A stretch of DNA of 5,569 nucleotides, taken from positions 1 through 5,569 of the forward strand of contig JANOEH010000218.1 of NCBI GenBank assembly GCA_031413115.1. Reading direction: 5' to 3'. Made by a program: the position numbers and the translations under genes. Of the stretch, positions 1 to 5,569 are shown one piece after another (the first letter of the stretch is position 1; every line of letters starts with the position of its first letter). The stretch is from JANPEF01 sp031413115 (GTDB lineage Bacteria; Eisenbacteria; RBG-16-71-46; DASYSL01). The notes under the pieces were generated by a model that was given only the letters and a program-made list of their open reading frames with translations, ran no database searches and had not been told where the DNA came from.

Positions 1-105
1 CGACAGCGTGCCCGCCGCGATGTAAAAGCCGGTCTGGTCCTTGTCGAAAAACGCCTGCACGAACAGCGGGTCGGCGCTGAACATGAAACTGAACGCGCCG
101 AACCC
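1..105 (-). CDS. Partial unidentified protein fragment running off the left edge
   Basis: Read on the minus strand from about 105 down to 1, this stretch is open and gives about 35 residues rich in Phe and Gly. They include FGAFSFMFSADPLF and FFDKDQTGFYIAAG, which look like natural protein. The plus-strand reading in the same register is broken by a TAA at 23-25 and gives an unconvincing Asn/Ser-rich peptide, so the minus strand is the better coding reading. The true start is not visible, because above about 105 the same frame turns into a low-complexity Ser/Ala stretch that is simply the antisense of lysA. I do not recognise the family. The fragment may come from a different genomic location that was joined here by rearrangement or assembly. 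The coding call is moderate and the function is unknown. Confidence 0.4.
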
Positions 106-781
106 GCTCGAGCTGCGCCCGCTCGAGGACGCGCTGGCCGAGGCGCTCAAGATCCTCGACGCGGGCCGCGGCGCCGGCGCTCCGTTGACGACGCTCGACC
201 TGGGCGGCGGCTTCGGCATCGACTACGCCGGCGACGGCGTCACCTTCCCGCTCGAGGACTGGGGCCGGACGCTGTGCGCCGCCGGCGCGGCGCGCGGGAT
301 CCACGTGCTCGTCGAGCCCGGGCGCTATGTCGTCGGCGACGCGGGCGCGCTCGTCTCGCGCGTGCTCGACGTCAAGCGTGCCCCGGCGCGCACGTTCGTC
401 GTCCTCGACGTGGCGATGAACGACCTGCTGCGCCCGGCGCTGTACGACGCGCACCACCGCATCGTGCCGCTGCGCGAACCCGTCGCCGGTGCGCCACCGC
501 TGGTCGCCGACGTCGTGGGTCCGGTGTGCGAGAGCGGTGACACGTTCGCGCGCAGCCGCACGCTCGCGCCGCTGTCGCCCGGGGATGGCGTGGCCATCCT
601 CGACGCCGGCGCGTACGGCTACGCCATGAGCTCGAACTACAACGCCCGGGGCCGGCTGCCCGAGGTGCTGGTCGAGGGTGGGCGAGCCCGCCGGATCCGC
701 CGTGGCGAAACCACCGCCGACGTGGTCCGCCTGGCCTGCGACGAGCCGCTCGAGTTGACCCCGGCACCGCCGGGCACTTGA
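83..781 (+). CDS. lysA: Diaminopimelate decarboxylase, C-terminal half (5'-truncated)
   Basis: LysA is a PLP-dependent fold-type III enzyme that converts meso-diaminopimelate to L-lysine and CO2, the last step of cytosolic lysine synthesis. Visible family motifs are the phosphate-binding glycine loop GGGFG (203-217), EPGR (314-325), MNDLLRPALYDAHH, the active-site CESGD (527-541) and AGAYGYAMSSNYN (602-643). The last two favour LysA over ornithine or arginine decarboxylases. Family members are usually about 420 residues long. Recognisable homology begins only near position 107, so roughly the first 200 residues are missing, including the Schiff-base lysine. An upstream in-frame TAA at 23-25 means the reading cannot be extended to the edge. 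The ATG at 83 is only the nearest formal start, with TTG at 41 as an alternative, and neither is likely to be the native one. As it stands the product would be inactive. It leads into the copper ATPase gene after a 38-base gap. Confidence 0.85.
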   Translation: MKLNAPNPLELRPLEDALAEALKILDAGRGAGAPLTTLDLGGGFGIDYAGDGVTFPLEDWGRTLCAAGAARGIHVLVEPGRYVVGDAGALVSRVLDVKRAPARTFVVLDVAMNDLLRPALYDAHHRIVPLREPVAGAPPLVADVVGPVCESGDTFARSRTLAPLSPGDGVAILDAGAYGYAMSSNYNARGRLPEVLVEGGRARRIRRGETTADVVRLACDEPLELTPAPPGT

Positions 782-795
782 CCGGCACGCCGGCG

Positions 796-803
796 GGAGG
801 TGA
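796..803 (+). promoter_or_regulatory. Shine-Dalgarno site for the copper ATPase gene
   Basis: GGAGGTGA is a good match to the anti-Shine-Dalgarno sequence and lies just after the lysA stop codon. It favours the ATG at 820 over the in-frame TTG at 778, which overlaps the lysA stop and has no comparable site. The gap to 820 is about 16 bases, longer than usual, so the start remains slightly uncertain. The better spaced alternatives are out of frame or are not standard start codons. Confidence 0.5.
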
Positions 804-819
804 CCGCATCCAACCCCGC

Positions 820-3149
<2,330 letters not shown>

Positions 3150-3153
<4 letters not shown>

Positions 3154-3539
3154 GCCCGCACGGGCCCCGCATCCTGCTGGTCGACGACGACGCGCACACG
3201 AAGGAAACCCTGGCCGACATGATCCAGCGCGAGGGGTGGATGTTCGACGTGGCCGACACGGTGGAGGAGGCGCTCGCTGCGGTGGAGGACCTCGATCCCG
3301 AGGTGATCGTGCTCGAGCCCGCCGCCGACGGCGCACGGGCGGTCTCGCTGCTGGTCTCGCTGCGGCGCCGCGCGGCGTGGATCCCCGTGCTGCTCTACAC
3401 CGACGATCCCGCCTACGACGAGCAGTATGTCCTCGAGCACGGCGCCAGCGAGATCATCCGCAAGTCCGTCGGCGTCGACGCGCTGCGCGCGGCGATCGCC
3501 GACGTCCTGGCGGACGAGGAAACCGACCGGCCGCTCTAG
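3150..3539 (+). CDS. Stand-alone atypical response-regulator receiver domain protein
   Basis: This 129-residue protein is essentially one CheY-like receiver domain with no output domain. The beta1 strand and acidic pair are present (ILLVDDD, Asp12-Asp13), as are the conserved Thr84 in LLYTDD and Lys105. The phospho-acceptor Asp is replaced by Glu56 (VIVLEPAADG). The following loop is about three residues shorter than the usual D-x-x-M-P-x-x-D-G and lacks the Met-Pro. The usual Lys-Pro after beta5 is Lys-Ser. A Glu here can mimic constant phosphorylation in some receivers, but the altered loop suggests it may have lost phosphotransfer and act as a protein-binding module; that is inference. The ATG overlaps the ATPase stop (ATGA, 3150-3153), with GGAGG at 3141-3145, so translational coupling to copA is likely. 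Its target is unknown. The gene ends 3 bases from the convergent barrel gene. Confidence 0.88.
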
Positions 3540-3555
3540 CGGCTAGCGCAGCGGC
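3530..3555. terminator. Weak dyad at the convergent gene ends (possible bidirectional terminator)
   Basis: GCCGCT at 3530-3535 can pair with AGCGGC at 3538-3543 or with a second copy at 3550-3555. The dyad spans the two convergent stop codons (TAG at 3537-3539 plus, TAG at 3543-3545 minus). Any terminator for these genes would have to overlap coding sequence here, because only 3 bases separate them. There is no T-run on either strand and the stems are short, so support is weak. Confidence 0.2.
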
Positions 3556-4145
3556 GTGAAGTTGAACGTGAGGCCCACCGACATGCCCAGCGACGAGACG
3601 TCGTTCTCCGGCTTCCCGTACAGGTAGCTCACCTCGAGAGGCAGCGACAGGAGTCGCGACAGGCGGATGTCCGCCCCGCCCATCAGGCCGAAGCCCGCGC
3701 CATCCTCGTCCGCATCGGTGCTGATGTCGCCGAAGTCGTAGCGCAATGTCTCGGTGACGAAGAACACGTTGGCCTGCAGGTACGGGCGCACCGAGCCCTC
3801 GCCACTCGACCAGCGCACGCCCGGGCCGAAGTACGAGGCGTCGTGCGTGACGTCGACCTCGATCGGGAAGCCTCCGGTGTCGTCTGTGATCTCGTCGCCG
3901 CTCATCAGCGAGCGCCCGTCGATGCACAGGTCCCAGCTCCGGTTCAGCGAGTAACGGTACGACAGCTGGCCCAGGCCGCCGGTCTCGAGGCCGGAGTCCT
4001 CGAAGTCGTCCGAGAGGTGGCGGGCCACGCCGAGTCCGAGAGTGATGTGATTGCGCATCGGCTCGTACGGCGCGGCGTGGACGCGGGCAGGCAGGGTCGT
4101 GGCGGCGACCAGGATCACGGCGGCGATGAGGCGGTTGGAACGCAT
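3543..4145 (-). CDS. Small outer-membrane beta-barrel protein
   Basis: The 200-residue protein starts with a clear Sec signal peptide: Arg near the N-terminus, a hydrophobic core (LIAAVILVAA) and a likely cleavage after VHA at residue 24. The mature part, about 176 residues, alternates polar and hydrophobic residues with Gly- and aromatic-rich strands separated by acidic turns (for example DADEDGAG). Examples are HITLGLGVARHL, YFGPGVRW, PYLQANVFFV, GFGLMGGADIRL, LPLEVSYLYG and a closing MSVGLTFNF. Size and pattern fit an OmpA/OmpX-like eight-stranded barrel inserted in the outer membrane. The chain ends TPLR, so the terminal aromatic residue typical of BAM substrates is displaced by a few residues. 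No ligand or enzymatic role can be read from the sequence. It has a near-perfect Shine-Dalgarno and its own promoter candidate, so it is probably transcribed separately from the upstream kinase gene. Confidence 0.82.
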   Translation of the reverse strand: MRSNRLIAAVILVAATTLPARVHAAPYEPMRNHITLGLGVARHLSDDFEDSGLETGGLGQLSYRYSLNRSWDLCIDGRSLMSGDEITDDTGGFPIEVDVTHDASYFGPGVRWSSGEGSVRPYLQANVFFVTETLRYDFGDISTDADEDGAGFGLMGGADIRLSRLLSLPLEVSYLYGKPENDVSSLGMSVGLTFNFTPLR

Positions 4146-4148
4146 GGG

Positions 4149-4156
4149 ACCTCCTT
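4149..4156 (-). promoter_or_regulatory. Strong Shine-Dalgarno site of the barrel gene
   Basis: On the minus strand this reads AAGGAGGT, an essentially full match to the 16S rRNA 3' end, close upstream of the ATG at 4145-4143. It fixes the start of the barrel gene and suggests efficient translation, as expected for an abundant envelope protein. Confidence 0.8.
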
Positions 4157-4175
4157 GTGGGGACCGGAATTGCGG

Positions 4176-4210
4176 GGGGGAGCGACCCTTGGACCTTAGG
4201 TCGCTCCCCC
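4176..4210. repeat. Perfect 12-bp inverted repeat enclosing a -10 box (operator, or hairpin/terminator)
   Basis: GGGGGAGCGACC (4176-4187) and GGTCGCTCCCCC (4199-4210) are exact reverse complements separated by 11 bases. As DNA, the dyad brackets the -10 element of the barrel-gene promoter, as an operator for a dimeric regulator would. As RNA it would form a very stable hairpin 31 bases past the kinase stop codon, so it could end kinase transcription. In that direction, however, the stem is followed by C residues rather than U. A short TTT (4211-4213) follows only on the plus strand, where no gene reads into it. Both roles are possible, and I cannot decide between them from the sequence. Confidence 0.7.
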
Positions 4211-4221
4211 TTTGCGGTCAA
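4193..4221 (-). promoter_or_regulatory. Sigma70-like promoter candidate for the barrel gene
   Basis: On the minus strand a -35 box TTGACC (4221-4216, five of six consensus bases) is followed after exactly 17 bases by TAAGGT (4198-4193). TAAGGT keeps the key T, A and final T of the -10 box and resembles the TAnnnT form common in high-GC bacteria. Transcription would start near 4186 and leave a leader of about 40 bases that includes the Shine-Dalgarno. The -10 box sits in the loop of the inverted repeat at 4176-4210, so access by RNA polymerase could be controlled by a protein bound there. This is a pattern match only. Confidence 0.45.
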
Positions 4222-4240
4222 TCGCTCGCTCCGCTCGCGC

Positions 4241-5569
4241 TTATGCCGCGCGCGACTCCTCGCCGGCGACCGTTGCGGCCTCGCTTGCGTCGACCGCCGC
4301 CGGCGCCACCGGCAGCGCGCTCTCGGCGATCGGCAGGCTGAAGAAGAAGCGGCTGCCCTTGCCGGGCGTGCTCTCGACCCAGATGCGTCCGCCATGCAGC
4401 TCGACCAGGCGCTTCACCAGGTGGAGCCCCAGGCCCAACCCCTCGTACTGGCGATTGATCGCCGTGTCCGAGCGGGTGAACAGGTCGAAGATGCGGTTGA
4501 GGTCACGCGCCGGGATCCCGATCCCCGAATCGGACACCTCGACCACGACATGTCCGTCGAGCACGCGCGTGCCGATCTCGATCGAGCCGCCGCTCTCGGT
4601 GAACTTGACGGCGTTGTTGAGGAGGTTGATCACCACCTGGCGCAGCTTCGACGCGTCGACCGGGATGTCCGGCAGGTCGGCGGCGAGTCGCGGCGACAGG
4701 CGGATGCCCTTGCGCACAGCGAGCGTCTCGATCGCCTGCATGCTCGACTCGATCACCTCGTTGACCGACATCGTCGCCAGGTTGAGGCGGATCGCGCCGC
4801 CCTCGAGCCGCGACAGGTCCATGATGTCGTTGACCAGCTCGAGCAGGCGGGACGCCTGATCGTAGAGGATGCGCGAGAACGTGCGGCGCTGCTCGGGCTC
4901 GATCGAGTTCTCGTCCTGCCGCAGGAACTCGGCGTAGGCGATGATGCAGGTCAGCGGCGTCTTGAGCTCGTGGCTGACCGTGGTCAGGAAGACCTCCTTC
5001 ATCCGGTTGACCTCGGAGAGGCGGCGATTGGCATCCTCCAGCAGTGAGGCGCGGCTGTCGAGCGCGTGGTAGTCCTCGACCTTCTGGATGGCGACGGCGG
5101 CATGCTCGCCGAACACGGCGAGGACGCGGGCGTCCCCCGCGGTGAAGGAGCGGTCGCGATCGATGCGGTTGATGTTGAGCACGCCGATGGCGCGTCCCTT
5201 GACCATGAGCGGGATGCACAGCGCCGAGGTGATGTTGCGCCCGGTCTTCTTGTGGGCGGAAAAGCGGCGGTTCATGTCCTCGGGATTGAGCACCATTGGC
5301 TCGCCGTTCTGCGCCACGTAGCCGGCGACGCCGTCGCCCAGCTTGATCTTCGCGTCGCGGACGAAGTCGGCGTCGACGCCGTGGACGGCGCGGGCGTGCA
5401 GCACCTGCGTCTCGGGGTCGAGCATGAGGATCGACGACTGGTCGGCCTCGAGGCAGGTCAGCACCCGGCGCGTGATGATGTCGAGGATCGAGTCCACGGT
5501 GAACTGCATGTTGACCGAGGTGGACATGTCGAACAGCGACGTGATCTCGCCCAGGCGCGAGCGGAGGAT
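4241..5569 (-). CDS. GAF-domain sensor histidine kinase (N-terminus beyond window)
   Basis: This kinase autophosphorylates on His and passes the phosphate to a response regulator. The frame stays open to the right edge and gives 442 residues. An ATG at 5527 lies inside what looks like a helical lead-in (LRSRLGEITSLFD), so the true start is probably outside the window. Numbered from that ATG, a GAF sensor domain spans about 8-150 (GDGVAGYVAQNGEP; ALCIPLMVKGRAIGVLNI) and a coiled linker about 150-178. The HisKA domain has VSHELKTPLT (phospho-acceptor His186; HExxT phosphatase-type motif). The ATPase domain has the N box (Asn301, Asn305), G1 DSGIGIP (333-339), the F box near 346-352 and G2 GLGLG (363-367). 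An Ala/Pro/Glu-rich tail follows from about 401. All catalytic boxes are intact. No membrane helix is visible in this part. The GAF ligand is unknown. No conventional partner regulator is present; the nearby receiver is degenerate. Confidence 0.93.
   Translation of the reverse strand: MLRSRLGEITSLFDMSTSVNMQFTVDSILDIITRRVLTCLEADQSSILMLDPETQVLHARAVHGVDADFVRDAKIKLGDGVAGYVAQNGEPMVLNPEDMNRRFSAHKKTGRNITSALCIPLMVKGRAIGVLNINRIDRDRSFTAGDARVLAVFGEHAAVAIQKVEDYHALDSRASLLEDANRRLSEVNRMKEVFLTTVSHELKTPLTCIIAYAEFLRQDENSIEPEQRRTFSRILYDQASRLLELVNDIMDLSRLEGGAIRLNLATMSVNEVIESSMQAIETLAVRKGIRLSPRLAADLPDIPVDASKLRQVVINLLNNAVKFTESGGSIEIGTRVLDGHVVVEVSDSGIGIPARDLNRIFDLFTRSDTAINRQYEGLGLGLHLVKRLVELHGGRIWVESTPGKGSRFFFSLPIAESALPVAPAAVDASEAATVAGEESRAA

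Noticed and set aside
41..82. TTG at 41 as the lysA start, adding 14 residues
   Set aside because: The added residues have no similarity to LysA and lie in a segment that reads better as coding on the opposite strand. The real N-terminus is missing altogether.
4221..4240. Repetitive CGCTCG units just past the kinase stop codon
   Set aside because: The units are direct rather than inverted, short, and of a composition common in this sequence. They form no convincing hairpin.
3454..4395. A 313-codon minus-strand open frame overlapping the barrel, spacer and kinase regions
   Set aside because: It is Arg/Pro/Ala-rich and crosses two well-supported genes in another frame. It has no motifs and no ribosome binding site of note.
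4157..5047. A 296-codon plus-strand open frame opposite the histidine kinase
   Set aside because: It has the same register as above, with its first base facing the kinase wobble base. The product is Arg/Asp/Leu-rich low complexity, while the minus-strand reading has clear GAF, HisKA and ATPase motifs.

Overview
The window is a strongly GC-rich, gene-dense bacterial segment. Most codons in the recognised genes end in G or C, and spacers are short. A beta-barrel protein with a Sec signal peptide points to a diderm (outer-membrane) bacterium. The sequence alone does not fix the phylum; a high-GC environmental lineage (Gemmatimonadota-, Acidobacteriota- or Eisenbacteria-like) would fit, but this is only inference.

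Layout. Positions 1 to about 105 read best as a minus-strand coding fragment that runs off the left edge. It abuts, head to head, the 3' half of a plus-strand diaminopimelate decarboxylase gene (lysA) that lacks its N-terminal half and its PLP-binding lysine. The junction is abrupt and may be an assembly chimera or a real rearrangement. Next on the plus strand come a complete Cu+-exporting P1B-type ATPase (copA-like, 820-3153) and a stand-alone, degenerate response-regulator receiver domain (3150-3539). The receiver start codon overlaps the ATPase stop codon (ATGA). lysA, the ATPase and the receiver gene are spaced like one transcription unit.

The minus strand carries two genes. A small outer-membrane beta-barrel protein (3543-4145) converges on the receiver gene with only 3 bases between the stop codons. 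A GAF-containing sensor histidine kinase (4241 to beyond the right edge) lies upstream of it. The 95-base gap between them holds a sigma70-like promoter for the barrel gene, and a perfect 12-bp inverted repeat encloses the promoter's -10 box. There is also a near-perfect Shine-Dalgarno sequence.

How the genes may work together. The ATPase exports cytosolic copper(I) using ATP. The receiver is probably made with it by translational coupling, but it has Glu at the phospho-acceptor position, a shortened active-site loop and no output domain. It is therefore unlikely to be a conventional phosphorylated regulator. The kinase is intact in its catalytic core, but no conventional regulator for it is visible. 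No copper chaperone or CueR/CsoR-type copper regulator is present. The items most worth a second look are the degenerate receiver coupled to a copper pump, the inverted repeat around the -10 box, and the broken lysA junction. I see no mobile element, CRISPR array, tRNA or rRNA, and no clear evidence of a wholly new system.
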